DNA of 64,000 nucleotides from Ditylenchus dipsaci (taxonomy: Eukaryota; Nematoda; Chromadorea; Rhabditida; Anguinidae). Location: assembly GCA_004194705.1 (NCBI GenBank), contig SADC01000056.1:1-64000 (forward strand), read 5' to 3'. Of the stretch, positions 47,947 through 60,466 are shown in pieces. The notes under the pieces are model-generated. The model ran no database searches and was not told the origin of the DNA. It saw only the letters and a list, made by a program, of their open reading frames with translations. Every line of letters starts with the position of its first letter. Position 1 is the first letter of the stretch. A program made the translations under genes and the position numbers.

Positions 47947-48319
47947 TAACTCTCAAGCCCCTGCGCCGCTGAAGGGGCTAACCTAGCCTCTTGCGCCCTT
48001 CTGTCTTGACCTATCCTTTTAAAATCGCAAAATTTGGTCGCTAAGTCTGGTGTTTGAATATTATCATTTTTCAGTGAAAACGCTGAAATTGAAACTCCCT
48101 AAAAATCAAAAAGTCTAAACTTTTATGGCGCGAAAGTTCAAAATCTGCCTTGTGATTACTGTTCGGAAGTTTTTCGATTTTAATCAGATTCCATGGCTTA
48201 TTTTTTTATCGTTTCTTCAAGGGCAAAGAAACATTTGGCACGTTTCAGACATCAGAGTGTTGAGAAAAATGTAATACTGTCTTTGCTGTCGGGATTTCCT
48301 ATAGAAACAGCAACCAATA

Positions 48320-48753
48320 CAGTCGACGTTCTATATAAGATACCACCGGAAGTTCGTTTCCACCTAGGGTCCTACGCTTTTTTAATCTTCTTTCTGAGAT
48401 GTTTTGCCAAATGGGATTTGTCCATCTAGTCGGAAATATCGCAAGGATTCCGATTTTGCCGATTGTTTTTGAAAAATTATATAGTTTTGCCATTTTCAAC
48501 CGCAACGCTCCATATAAGATATCCCCAGATCTTAGAAAGGGATGTGGAGCGTTGCGGGTGAAAATGGCGAAACTATATAATTTTTCAAAAACGATCGGAA
48601 AAATCGGAATCCTTGTGATATTTCGTCTAGACTGACAAATCACATTTGGCAAAACATTCCAGAAATGAGGTTAAAAAAAGTGTAGGAAGTGTACCCTAGG
48701 TGGGACGAACTTTCGGGAGTATCTTAGAGCGTCGATATATAGAGCGTCGACTG
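48320..48753. mobile_element. Pogo/Tigger-like element
   Basis: The ends CAGTCGACGTTCTATATAAG and its inverse ending GAGCGTCGACTG have TA flanks. Long inner arms carry AAGGATTCCGATTTTGCCGA, related to words in the element at 56087. Overlapping ORFs on both strands are arm artefacts. Confidence 0.75.
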
Positions 48754-49474
48754 TATGAAAATTTACAAATAAACATAGGAATGTAGTACGCGACGATATA
48801 ATTTAAGACACTGAATTTTGTGTTTCTCTATTTATAGGGATGCAGATCAAAGACTTAACAGAAACCCTAGCTGTAAACATATCCAAATATCCATCATGTT
48901 TGCAACTTGATTAAGATCAGTCTAGTTTGTTATTGTTGTTGACTACTTAAAGGTTAAAATCAGATAAAATATTCAAAAGTAAACTAATAACATAATCTTT
49001 AAAAATATTATTATGACCAAATCCAAATCAAACATGTGAATTTCAAAAAAAGTTAATACATATGCAAGAGTTCTTGGAAGTTCAATTACTAAACCTAGTA
49101 AAATATATTTATCAATTTTAGCTGTTGTAAAAAGTTTGCTAGCCTCAAAAATGACCACTACATTGTGATTGTTCTTTGAACAACCAGCTAAAATCTTTTT
49201 GATCTATTCTTTACTAGCGAAATACATTTGTTTGAGTACAGCTTCTCAAATTTCAATGCAGCTCTACCAAGCAAGTAGTGCACATCTTAAGCCAGCCATA
49301 AACAATATATTCTTGAATAATGTTAATTGTCGAAAAAAATTGCTAAAATATATGATTTTATAACAAAGGCACAAAAAGTTTAACTTACACAGAAAGCTGC
49401 AATAGAATTTACAATAGAAGCAATAGCTGCAATAGAAGCTAGTTGGAACTATGGCAGAATCGTTTTCTTGATAT
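48754..49474. other. Non-coding stretch
   Basis: No feature supported. Short ORFs on both strands have no coding context. Confidence 0.4.
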
Positions 49475-50010
49475 ATTCGTCATCGTCGTGAATAGTGTCA
49501 CGAGAATTCACGCCTGATTTTACACCTGAAACCAAGTTCAGACGAGAATTGGCAAGTAAATTTACACCCCAAATATTCAGGCGCGAATTTAGGTGTAAAA
49601 TAAGGTGTGAATTCACATCGCACTATTCATGCCTGAATATGTGGCGTGTGAATTTACTTGCCAATTCTCGTCTGAATTTGGGTTCAGTGTAAAATAAGAT
49701 GTGAATTGTCATCGCACTATTCACGCCTGAAAATTTTGCGACTCTTTACTCGCCAATACCGCAGAATATTCGCTGCATTACAAATTCTATATGAATCTAA
49801 TACTCAACTGGTTGTGCATACCCTCACCATAAGAACCGGGTATCGGGTAAGTCCACTCTCAGCTGAGGGTAAAAGTGATGTTAACGGGTAAAGTTTGGGG
49901 TCTTTCACGAAATACCGGGTTTACCCTCAGCTTAGGGGTAATTTATCCGGGTAGTTTTACCCGGGTAAGTTGACCGAGTAAGTTAACCTTCATCTTATGG
50001 TAGTGGCCCA
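49475..50010. repeat. Composite repeat, copy 2, with an uninterrupted ACCCTCACC element
   Basis: 49475-49818 matches the left module at 1255-1548. From 49820 the element ACCCTCACCATAAGAACCGG runs without interruption to CATCTTATGGTAGTGGCCCA, giving the unoccupied form of the structure that is split at 1687-2538. Confidence 0.65.
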
Positions 50011-50845
50011 GGGGGTATTTCATGAGGATGGGGGTTACTTGGGGGTTTCACGAAATACCATGACAACCCCGTTGTTCAAAAAATTTTATTTCAGAAATAA
50101 AAAACAGCCGGCTTTTTCATGAAATCGGGGTCGAGAAACACGAATACGAGGTTATCTTTTCTATCCGAGCACTCTGCGTAGGGGGGATTCTAAACTCAAG
50201 CCTATGTTAAATTTGAGATGTAAATTTGACTTACCAATATCACATGTGAACTGAATTGACACGCAAAGAGAAATCGATAAATTTATCGATTTATCAAACC
50301 ATGGTAAATTGTCTTGAGATTTTAAGTCTGAATGAGATTGAGGCGTGAATTGACACGTTTATTTCACATCCATATTGTACAGGTGAATAATTTCGTATCA
50401 TTAAAAGAATTGGGGTCAAAGTACCAATCACCTTATATGGGCCGCATCAAACAAACGTGGTGAACCAGTCAGGATTTTCCCCCTTCAGGAACCCTGTCAG
50501 AAAATTTTGTGTGCGCCTATTAATTAATGAGCTGCAACAATTTCACTCTTTGATGTATTTTTAGTTCCGACAAAAATTTAACTACCAGACATTTATTTTA
50601 AAAATGCAATTTTACTTTACATGTAACATTTCTTATTAAAAATTGTATTTAAAAGTATAAATTTAAGTAAAAAAATTGTATCTAGTTTTAGTCTAGCCAG
50701 TCAAACGACTCAGTTACAGTTAGTTTTTTTAATTTACTTATTTTTCATACAAATAAAAGCCTTTTATATATTTTTTGGTTCCTCTTTTGTTTACCCTTGT
50801 TTCCTTTCTGCTATTAAATATTTTGTAAACTATTGTTCATAAGCC
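50011..50845. other. Upstream region of the chemoreceptor gene
   Basis: Contains a dispersed segment at 50118-50182 (ATGAAATCGGGGTCGAGAAA, TATCCGAGCACTCTGCG) that also occurs at 25984-26042 in the F-box intron. No gene. Confidence 0.4.
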
Positions 50846-50863
50846 ATGGAGGCTAAAATATGA
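50846..50863 (+). promoter_or_regulatory. Possible upstream ORF overlapping the receptor start
   Basis: ATG GAG GCT AAA ATA TGA encodes five residues; its TGA overlaps the receptor ATG as ATGA. If both lie in the mature mRNA, this arrangement would favour termination and reinitiation at the receptor start. The transcript start is unknown. Confidence 0.35.
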
Positions 50864-53800
50864 CAACACATACCAACTTAACTGTAAGAATCGTTGCCTA
50901 AATTTTCAAAATAATAATAATTTTTTTCAGCTTTATATGCTATATAAAGATAAAAGTTACAGTGTTGGAATAATTTGGCCAGCTGTTCTGATAAATGTAA
51001 TAGGGATTCCTGGTCAGATGGCAAACTTTTTTGTGGTCTACGTTACAATTAAAAACAGGTAATTCAGTGTATTTTAAAATAGTTCTAAAACCTTCCTAAA
51101 CGGTATTTTCTAAAACTGCTGTACTTTAAAATGATATTTTTTAAAACATAACTTTTTTATTTTTTGATGTGTCGCATTGATTGTCCAGAAGAAAATAAGT
51201 TTCTACAATCAATACGACACATCATTTTTGGACCCTTTTTGGGTTTAATGCACCCATCTGTTCTCAGTCCATGTTTTGGTGTTTCCACAAAGCACAACTT
51301 TTGCTCAAAGTTTTAATAGAAGTTAAACTTTTTTTAATTAATGTACAAAGAAGGGACCCTGACTGTTTTTTATGCGCCTATTCTTGCAAAGAGTGCCCAA
51401 ATCCCATGTGAATTTGGCTCCCACCTCTGAAAGCTAACAAAAATTTTAGGAATGACCCGTGGCCCGTGGGTCAGCTTATGAAAACCATGATGTGGCTATC
51501 GAGGTGTTTTTAGAACTTTGAGTGACCTTGTACCACATTTTGTTTACTTTCGAGCTGAGAGCCAGATTTTTCAGGAAGATGGGCAAGCTCTACAAGAATA
51601 CGCAGAAAAAAAATTCGTTAAAATCCCCCAGGTCACATTTAGGGTGCCTTCCTGGTTAATTTGTTCGACTGTGGTGCATAGAATCTGAGCCTAGATTTTT
51701 GATACAATTAATATTACAAAACACCGTTCAGAAAAAGGCTGTTCAATCATTGCAATTATCTTTTGGCAATGTTATCTTTCTTTGAACTACTCCATCAATC
51801 TGGACATTTGGTAGCCTTGTTTGTGGCACTCACAGGCTTAAATTTTATATCTTATATAACTAGCATAAGTTTCCAACTGCAAGCTATGTTCGGCCTTCAT
51901 GCTTCGCAGCTAGCCCTTACATGCATTGCTCTAGATCGACTGGCCACCACTGCTTTACCTACTTTGTAAGTTCAAAAGAAATTTTATTAAAAAAAATTCA
52001 TTCAGTCAGTCTATAAAACTCCAAGACGACATCTTTATTTAATAGAATATGAAATAAGAACTTGCCACGTTATCTTGTCTATCGAAATGATGATTTGATG
52101 GATAATGAACGAAAATTTTTAAAAATTTTTGTAACTTACCTTTTCTATCATTTTTTTTCTAAAAAATTAAAAAGAAGAGATAGCGAAAAACTGTATATTT
52201 AAATCAAAACTCATGGCCTAAGTTAACGATGAACAAAATCAGCCCGTTCTAGTAAATAGGGCTGGTATTAATTTAAAAACTAATATCTAGCAGCTTTCAA
52301 TAACTTTTTTATTAAAGATTTTTAAGGCGACTTAACAAGAACCTTTATTTAACAAGCTTAACTGTGCCATGTTTTGCGATCGCATTTATGCGACCGTAAA
52401 TTGCTTGATGGTTGCGTTAAAAAATCCTAACCTGTAAGTTTAGCTATTATATCGAATCTAAATTACTAAAATAACTCCAAACTGCAAGCGGTCCAACAAC
52501 AAATACACTAATAAAAATTCACTTTTTTCTATTATTAGTTCCCACTACCTACAAAACGTCTAAAAACAACTTTTATATCTTGATGTGACCGGCCAACAAC
52601 TATCGCATGGTGTTAGCTGTCATAGGTAGTGGTAACCGATTCTAGGAAAGGTTAAAGAAAAACTTAAAAATAGTTATGGCTCATTTACAAACGTTGTCGT
52701 CATCGTTGTCCCTGGAAAAAAATGTTTTATAAAGGCCATTTACGCCAACAACAACGACAACGTCAATGACAACGACGACCATAAAAAATTCATAAAAAAT
52801 CCAACTGCAACGCCAACAACAACGAACATTTTTCTTCCAAATCAGACAAATTTTTCATTTTAAGTCAAAATTTTGAGGGTTAACTATATTCTCCACACGT
52901 TTTAAATTTGTTAATTTTTTTAATTTGGAATGAAAAATTTCGTTATCCTTGGCGACGTCGTTGGCCAAAAGACGGTTTTATAAAAAAATATTCCAACGAC
53001 AACATTTGGAATCGACACTTTTAGTTGAATTTAGGTGAAAAAACAGTAGCGTCGGTTAAACGAGAGAATTTCCCCCAGTCGGGACCGACCGAAAGGTGTC
53101 GGATAGCTGAAGGGGTTTCAGAGAACTGGGGTGTTGATTTATTTAGTTTGACTGCTGGCCAACCAAACGGATCTCAGGGTGTCGGATAACTGGAGTGTCG
53201 GTTAACCGAGAGTACACTGTAATGAGATTCATATATTTAATATAATTTAAACCAATAATGTTATACCAAAAAAAAGCTCTTTTCTTTTTTTCTGTGCAAA
53301 CACTTTTCTTTTTTTATTAAAAAATTGGAACCTTTCTTTGCAATATGGTTCATCCAAATATTACTTTAAAAAATCCCCGCATTGACCTCCACTAGGAATT
53401 CGGTAGCTGCCTTTTAGGAACAAAGTTTATTTCTTGAAGCCATTCAAACATATGCTTTTGTAGCCTCACATCTTTTTTTCGAAGTGCATATAAAACTTAG
53501 CTGGATTATTTAAGAAAAGTTAGCGTTTGAATTTCAAGAGTTGTGAAGTCACTTTGTGAAATTGACAAGCACGTTCCTTATTTTAACTTGTCCAAAGATT
53601 TTTAAAATGTAAATCAATGCACTAAAATATTAGCATAATTGGGTAGTGCAATCCATGAGCTACATACGTCAACTCACAGAACAGTTTTTAAGTGCAAGAG
53701 TGCTGAGATATGGTCTTTTGAAAAAGAATCAGCCCTTTAAAAAATGACCGAAATCCGAAAAAATTTGAATTTTGGTCGTTGTTTGTATTTTCTAAAAGAC

Positions 53801-56069
53801 CATATCTCAACATTCTTACGTTCAAAATTTGTTCTGTAAAAATGGGTTTTGTAGCTCGTAGTCTGCTCTACAACTTTTTGCTAACAAAACTTTGTTCCTA
53901 AAATGTAGTTACCAAATTCGTAGTGAAGGTAAATACGGGGACTATTCCTAGTCCAATTTGGATATACCATCTTGCACAGCCAAAATTTTCAATGTGTATT
54001 AATAAAGAAAAATGATATTTGTATGGAAAAGAAGGAAAAAAGAGAGAGATTTTTTTTAGTATAGGACATTGTTAGTGCGACTCCTATCCAATTAATAAAT
54101 TTGGTGACACAAGTATTTTTGTCAGAACTTATCGAACAACCTATATCATTCAGATAGCCTATAAAAATAAATCTTAAAAAATTGAAATGAAAACATTTTA
54201 AAAAATGTGATCTAGATTAAATGTTACTTTTTAGCGCAGTGACTGGTCATATGAGTGATCTTTTTAACAAAGGCTCAATAAACTTATTATTTTCGAATCT
54301 ATGTTTGTATACTAATGTGATTAATGTCATCTGTTATATCACTATTGGAGCTTTATTACGTCGAAACTCTGGTATATCTGAACTTTAAGTTTTATTTAAT
54401 CGGCGGAGATATACAAACAAAACATTTTTCGGTTAACACTGTTATCAATTTAATCCGGCGCTAAATTCGACGAAAAACACGCCTATTACTTTTTCTCGAA
54501 AAAAATGACTCTGAAGGGTCAATAAATCGTGTTGAAAATAGAGCATATTTTAGACCAGCATAAATTGCTGTTTTAGTTTTTTTTACGTTTAGCTTCATTA
54601 TATTTCAATAACTTATTTATGTGTTGATCGTGAAAATAACCGCCTACCGTATTTCTTCTAATAGAAGCCCCCCTCCTATTATAAGACGCCTCCTCTAATA
54701 TAAGTCCCTCTGGAGGCGATCCAAAAAATAAAAGACCCCCCCCCTTCTAATATAACCCCCTCATAGGGGGGTACCGTATTTTCTCTAATTATAGACCCGT
54801 CTCTAATTATAGACCCCCTCGACTTTGAGGGCCTGTATCTCGGCGCAGAGTAAACATTTTGAAAATATCTTCCTTGCGTTTTCTTAGCTCCCACGAGCTC
54901 TGCCAATCTCGCCTTTTAGATTTTGGTTGAGCACCCGAAAATCTCGAGTTCGGCCTTGAAATTTTCCGATTTTCGGGAGGTTGAAAAATTATAGACCCGG
55001 GACTATAATTAGAGAAAATACGGTATCTGAGAAATAAAAGCCCCTCCCCTCTTACATAATATGAAAAAATTTTACTGAATTTTTTTGCTTTGAACTTAGA
55101 AGCATTTTTCTGTACGAAATTTTTTGCTTTTTCGAATTTTTTCACTACAGTTTGAAAATCCAATAATTGTGCGTCTGATAAGGCCCAAATCGTCTATTAG
55201 CAATGAAACAAATCAATTATAAATACGCTAAAATAAGATAAAACCCAAAATATTAGGACTTTAGAAACCAAATTTTTGAAAAGCAAAGTTTTTTATAATT
55301 GATGTTTATAACTCGAGACGACCCGTGTCAAAGTTGCTTAACACTTTAAAAGACATTATAGGCTCGATAAAAAAATTCAGAAAAATCTAGGTAACAAAAT
55401 AACTTTTGACTTCTGCAAAATTAGAAAAAACGTCTTTTAAATCGACGAGAAGCCTAAAATGTTTTAAATGTTTTCAAAAATTTATTCTTGCCAAAATGAC
55501 AGTAAGAATTTAACAGTCATTTTGAGCATATTGAACATAAAGTTTTAAACAAACAAACAGTCACTATTGGTAGGCACTATATGGTGGCTTGATTTTTCAG
55601 GTCAATCTTTTCAAGTAAATCAAATAAAAAGTTACAAATTTCAGGCAACCGAACAAACAAAAACAACCGACAAATTTACAAATCACTTGTAGTGATTATG
55701 CTGTTAGTGCTGGGCGGCTATTTGATTAACATTCTGTTCGGCAGTTTTATACTAAACCTATTGACTTTTGAAGGAGCGCAGCTTTGGTATATGATACTTT
55801 GGTTTTGCGCAGTACCTGCAGCTATTTCTGCAGCTTCCAATGGACCTGTGTTATACCTATTTAGGTTTTTTATAGTCTCTTTAGCACAAAATAGCTTTGC
55901 CTTTTTCAGTAAGCAGTATCGCTACGTGTTTAACCAAGAATTGCGGAGTTTCTTTTGCAGTACTGCTTTCATCAACAAAGTGAATTGCACAGCAGCGGCC
56001 AATTTAAAGCCAAAAATGTTACCATCTTGTAATCCGACTTCAACCAATCCCTTTTTTAACACTCACTGA
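50860..56069 (+). CDS. srsx-type serpentine (7TM) chemoreceptor
   Basis: A rhodopsin-like GPCR of the nematode srsx class, expected in sensory-neuron membranes. Exons: 50860-50883, 50931-51058, 51732-51965, 52327-52395, 54235-54371, 55645-55864, 55910-56069; all phases join. Features: TM1 (GIIWPAVLINVIGIPGQMAN), TM2/TM3 exon with LALTCIALDRLATTALP (ALDRL replaces the DRY motif, as in srsx proteins), a short TM4 exon, a TM5 exon (NLCLYTNVINVICYITIGAL), TM6/TM7 with KSLVVIML and the NGPVLYLFSKQYR boundary, and a short Cys-containing tail. About 290 residues, close to family size. The TM4 exon is the least certain; its ICL2-TM4 segment is shorter than usual. Introns 4 and 5 carry at least four mobile elements. 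The ligand is unknown. Confidence 0.85.
52677..53005. mobile_element. Harbinger-like element with GTCGTT interior, copy 3, degraded
   Basis: The left end TGGCTCATTTACAAACG with TTA before it is preserved. Interior words GTCGTCATCGTTGTC and AACGACAACG are diverged from copies 1 and 2. The right end is lost after CAACGACAACA. It lies in receptor intron 4. Confidence 0.65.
53044..53217. mobile_element. Tigger-like element, degraded
   Basis: Left CAGTAGCGTCGGTTAAACGA and right GTCGGTTAACCGAGAGTACACTG face each other, with GTGTCGGATAACTGG inside both halves. The right flank is TA; the left flank is not clear. Confidence 0.5.
53500..53920. mobile_element. Fold-back element in receptor intron 4
   Basis: An imperfect palindrome centred near 53760 (AAAAAATGACCGAAATCCGA with inverse). 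Its outer parts share GACAAGCACG and AACTTGTCCAAA words with the fold-backs at 4604 and 17554. It looks old. Confidence 0.5.
54645..55025. mobile_element. Two adjoining or nested TACCGTATTTCC-family elements
   Basis: One left end starts at 54645 (TACCGTATTTCTTCTAATAGA). A complete second element runs 54772-55025 (TACCGTATTTTCTCTAATTA to TAATTAGAGAAAATACGGTA). AAATAAAAG..CCCCTCCC follows at 55030, so the second seems to have landed inside the first. Located in receptor intron 5. Confidence 0.7.
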
Positions 56070-56086
56070 TATACAACAGTTCGGTA

Positions 56087-56328
56087 CAGTCGAACCTGGA
56101 TATAAGGTCACTCCCAAAAGTTCGTTCCCGCCTAGGGCTGGACACTTTTTTACCTCGATTTTTGAAAGATTTTGCCGTTTCTGTTTTTACAGTCTGGTCG
56201 CAAACTGGTCGATTCCGATATTACCGATCGTTTTTCAAAAACTGAAATTTTTGCCATTTAAAAAACAAAACCTGCATATAAGGCCACCTGTTTTCAAAAA
56301 GGGTTGACCTTATATGCAGGTTCGACTG
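56087..56328. mobile_element. Pogo/Tigger-like element just after the receptor gene
   Basis: CAGTCGAACCTGGATATAAG and its inverse ending GGTTCGACTG, TA on each flank (56085-56086 and 56329-56330). The interior has TTCGTTCCCGCCTAGGG, also present (with changes) in the element at 48320. It begins 18 bases after the receptor stop codon. Confidence 0.8.
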
Positions 56329-56782
56329 TACTTATGGGTTAACAGCCGGCATTTTTATAGGCATTTTTCTTATGGGTATTTTCTCAATACTTTCTAATGC
56401 AATCAAATTACACTGACGTGGGCTGAAGCTTTTGTCTTTCCCAAGGGTCTAAACCCGTGTAACAAGTGCTTGATAAAGTTCATCCTGATGCTAAAACTTT
56501 TCCTAACTCAAAAAAAAAGTGCTAAAGTAAAAATTAGGTTGCTTTAGTAAAATTCAAAAAATGCTAATAAAATCTGCAAAATTATCCATGAATACCAAAA
56601 ATTTTGTTGGTCTGCTAGCTTCATCCATTATTTATTCTTCTGATTTTAATTACATGTATAAAATAATTGATTACTTTTTGAATAAAAGTTCATGAGGATA
56701 ATCTTTGCAAAAATTAAAACATATTAACTTTGTTCATCTTCTAACATACAATTTATTTTAAATTTGCAAAAGAAAGAGCTCA
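56329..56782. other. Intergenic stretch
   Basis: No feature supported; probable 3' region of the receptor gene. Confidence 0.4.
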
Positions 56783-56786
56783 TTAA

Positions 56787-57017
56787 AGGGGCATGCCCAC
56801 GCTAATAAGAGGTGGTGCCCGGAATTCAAAAATTTTCCCTAATCATTGAACTTCTGTACGAATTTTTCAACTTAGTTTCTAACAAAACAAGACCTAGAAT
56901 TTAATTTTAGGTGTGGTTTTGTTAGAAACCATGTTTTTTAATCCGTACAGAAGTCCAATGATTAGGAAAATTTTTTGAATCCCCGGGCACCACCTCTTAT
57001 TAGCGTGGGTATGCCCT
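56787..57017. mobile_element. TTAA-flanked palindromic element
   Basis: TTAA at 56783-56786 and 57018-57021. The arms AGGGGCATGCCCACGCTAAT and its inverse continue through GGTGGTGCCCGG to the centre at about 56900. The GGGGCATGCC end also appears singly at 24540, 41735, 15868 and 20569. Confidence 0.75.
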
Positions 57018-57021
57018 TTAA

Positions 57022-58301
57022 GTGACCCAACACAAAAAATACTAATTTTCAAGTAACCAGTTTTTTAAAGTTTTATCAAAGGACAACGGCGCTATTTGAA
57101 AGGGACAAAAATAGAAAAGTAAAAATTTGTTCATCTTCTGAAAAATTAAAAATGAAAAGTGAAAAAAATTTAAAAAATAATCATAATTATTACTGAAAAC
57201 TTTTAAATTGAAAAAAATTTCATTTTTTCATGAAAATTTGATGACCGGTCATACCTTTTTTTTAATTTTTAAAATTTTTTAATGATGTGTAATAGGGGTA
57301 ATTGTTAGCACTTTTGGCGTTTACACCCAACATCATATTTTGCCTTAGTACCCCTGTTTATTTAGCTTTGCTAGGCTTAGGGGCAGGCCTTGCAGGGTAG
57401 CTTAAACATGGTTGTCTCAGTTTTTTGTAGTTTAGTACCATGTTTAAGTCCGTCTCATGTAGGCCGGCATACTCTGTATAAAGCGAAATGTGGTGGGGGG
57501 AGGCGGTGTAAACGGCGAAAGAGCCTAATTCTTTAGGCTAAGCTCACAAATCACATCAAAGTTAACAGTATTTGAGGGGTGAGGATGAAGTTGAGTTTAC
57601 GTTTGAGTTGAGGATGAGGCTCAGGTTGAGGTGAGGTTGGTGATAAGGGTGGGTTTTGAAAACACTGGCCGGCACCCGTGCAACCATGGTCTGTTTGGTG
57701 TTAAAAACTGCAAGGATTCTGGTTGTACCGGTCTTTTTTCCAAAATTGTGCAATCTTTCACACAAATACCTAAATCATCTCCTGGCGCACTGTCCCATAA
57801 ATATGGCAAATTTCAAAAGTATTTTTCTCAACGACCACCAAAGATATAGATGTCCGGTTTTTTTTCTTTACATGACTGAGGAATTCTGTTTTTGAAAAAA
57901 TTCATGATTCTATTGCATCGAGAAAAATATTTTTTTCAAAAAACGTGAATTTCGGCCTCTTTGAACCCGATATTATTATGAGAATCTTACATAATATGTT
58001 GGTTTTTTCTATAATTTACAAATTTCATCTCTTTTCTACAACTTGGTAAAAAAAATTCTGATAAATGAATCATTTGTCAAGGAAAAATGACACTTTAAAA
58101 TTTCTCCCATATATGAGACAGTGCGTATTTAAGGGATAAAGTAATTTAGAGTGGCAAGAACAAGAAATACAAATGCAATTAAAAAATGTTTGAAAATGAT
58201 AAATTAAAAATTGAATAGAAAAAGTGAAAATTTAAATTTTCAATACTTGAGAATATATATTTTTTTTTTTACAATTTTTCATAAAAAATTAATACTTTTA
58301 G
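57022..58301. other. Non-coding stretch
   Basis: AT-rich. An inverted CTTAGG..GGCAGGCC/GGCCGGCAT segment at 57365-57480 belongs to the family seen at 10980-11310. A GAGGATGA/GTTGAG-rich patch lies at 57575-57650. No gene. Confidence 0.4.
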
Positions 58302-58646
58302 ATAGTGCCGTTGACCCAGGTCATAATAAATACTGTACAGTCAAAGGCTCTTTTCATTCACTTAACGTGCAGTTTAAGAAAGTTAATTAAGAAAGTTTTT
58401 ATTCTACTAATAAACGACTTCGAAGTTTTAAATACGTATTCTTCGGTCAGCACTATAGTGGAAGGGTCACCGTTTGTACTTCCTTATACAAATGGTTCGA
58501 ACGTGCAAATTGCACAGCAGAATTTTTTTCCTGCGTACAGTTCCGATTTGCTTTTCCAGTTGGCAGTGATAACACGTCTCCAGGCATTTGGTGATGCTCG
58601 AACAACTCGGTCTCAAGCCAAGTTGGAAACTCCCCAGTTTCATTAA
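58302..58646 (+). CDS. Probable terminal exon of an unidentified gene
   Basis: Opens directly after an acceptor (ATACTTTTAG) and runs 114 codons to TAA with no internal stop; AATAAA follows at about 58661. The first half is hydrophobic with basic patches (LIKKVFILLIN), the second half polar and disordered (TRSQAKLETPQFH at the end). No upstream exon was found between 56330 and 58300, and no family is recognised. It could be an alternative last exon of the receptor gene or a separate gene. Confidence 0.4.
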   Translation: MVPLTQVIINTVQSKALFIHLTCSLRKLIKKVFILLINDFEVLNTYSSVSTIVEGSPFVLPYTNGSNVQIAQQNFFPAYSSDLLFQLAVITRLQAFGDARTTRSQAKLETPQFH

Positions 58647-58734
58647 GCAGCTTCTATAGTATAAATAAAATCATTTCATTGTTTGATCCATATTCCCATT
58701 TCAATGTTACAACGATTCACTATTAAAGATACTG

Positions 58735-59690
58735 CGCTACATCCATAGTTGCACGCAAAAAATGATTGGCACCGGGGTTTTGAAAAAAGAGCGCCGAGCG
58801 CCGGCACTGGCGCCAGTAAGCAGTGTTGTTATGATTAATTTGCCACTTTTTGTGTTCAGTTGACCGTATCTTGGTACGTGTTTTCCCAAAGTTTGTGAAT
58901 AAAAGCTTATTTGAAAAAGAAAATATGGATCTACAACTTGACATTAGTGATTTTTCAATAAACGTGAAAATTCGTCACTTTTTGAGTTAAACAAAGTCAA
59001 TGAAAAATCATTAATCAAATGAAACGATTTTTTCTGGGTCGGTCATCCTGTACAAAAATTAATATAAAATGGCCTATTTTCAGAAGTTTTTTCAAACTCA
59101 TATCTTTTGTAGTAGCTAACTAGTTCGGCTACAGCCTGAAAAAGGGAGATTTTGAAAATTGTTAAAATTCGCGAACTTATAGTCTCGTAAATCAAATGAA
59201 AGCTCTTATGATTTTCTTTTGATTTACGAGCATATAACTTTGCAAATTTTAGCGATTTTCAAAAACTGCTTCTTTCACGTTGTAGCAGAACTACTAATTT
59301 ACTAGGAAAGATATAATTTTGAAAAAAACTTCTCAAAATAGACAATGTTATATTAATTTTTGTACCGGATGATCGACCCAGAAAAAATCCTTTCATTTGA
59401 TTAATAACTTTTCATTGACTTTGTTTAGCTCAAAAGGGACTAATTTTTATGTTTATTGACAAATCATTGATTTTGAGTTGAAGATTTATATCTCCTCTTT
59501 CAAATAAGCATTTATTCAGAAATTTTCGAAAAACAGTCACCGAGATATAGATAATTAAACACAAAAAGTGGCTAATTAATCATAACAACACTGCCAGTAA
59601 GGGTGCCCTTTATTTTAGGGGCTCTGGGCGCCGGGACCGACGCAGTGGCTTTACAAAATTGGCGCCATGCACATAGTTTCTCATGTTTGT
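58735..59690. mobile_element. Large fold-back element
   Basis: The arms include TAATTTGCCACTTTTTGTGT at 58838 with its inverse at 59560, and CACTGGCGCCAGTAAGCAG with an inverted partner on the right. The inner arms end in repeated AAATTTTAGCGATTTTC words. Length is about 950 bp with no coding capacity. Confidence 0.65.
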
Positions 59691-60459
59691 TTTACTTAAT
59701 TCAACAACTTAGAATCAAGGATCTGAGATGTACCATAGCGCAAAAGATACGCCTCTTCCACCCACATACACATGGGGTAAAAAGCGTTGAAAAATGCTAC
59801 TATAAATGAAAAACACAAAAGGCGTTCCTGAGATTCACCTCCATAATAATATATAATATTCAATTTACAAGACATACAGGCGCCGTATGGCGCCTTTCAT
59901 CGTTTAAAATTGCAGTTAAAACTAAAATACAGTCCTTCGAATTTAAAGATGAAAAGCATAGTTGACCAAAATTTTCAGACAACGATTTTTGTTCGCGGCA
60001 TACAGTCAACTTTTTTTAACTTTTCCAGGCAAGCTTATGCTCATTAGATAGCTAAGGACTTGTAGATTTATCCTCCATAATGGACCAACACCTAGCTCCG
60101 CATCAAAAACTGAGTTACCTGGCTTAAAATATCGAACCTGAATAGCTATTTCGCTAACTATGCGCGTAACGAAGTCATGCCAAATATGTACTAACAAAAT
60201 TTATTGGGCCGAATTTGTATATGGAAAACCTCGAACTGGCACAATTTTATTCTGTGACGTAATAAGAATCCGCAAAAGCTAAATGCAAATGCCATAACTT
60301 TCTCCTTGCCCTTTTGAAAAGTCGTGTTGTAGGTCATTATCTTTTTTTAATCATCATAATCTAGTATAAGATAACAAAAATGTCGTCATAATATCATAAA
60401 TGTCGTCAAATATCTTCAAAAGTCAAGTAGCCCCAAAATTTTATTTCTATTTTTTCCAG
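59691..60459. other. Upstream region of the RanBP9/10-like gene
   Basis: No gene is seen. Confidence 0.4.
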
Positions 60460-60466
60460 TGTAACT

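Noticed and set aside
48299..48652. 117-codon ORF and its plus-strand partner
   Set aside because: Both are mirror images in the arms of the Pogo-like element at 48320-48753.
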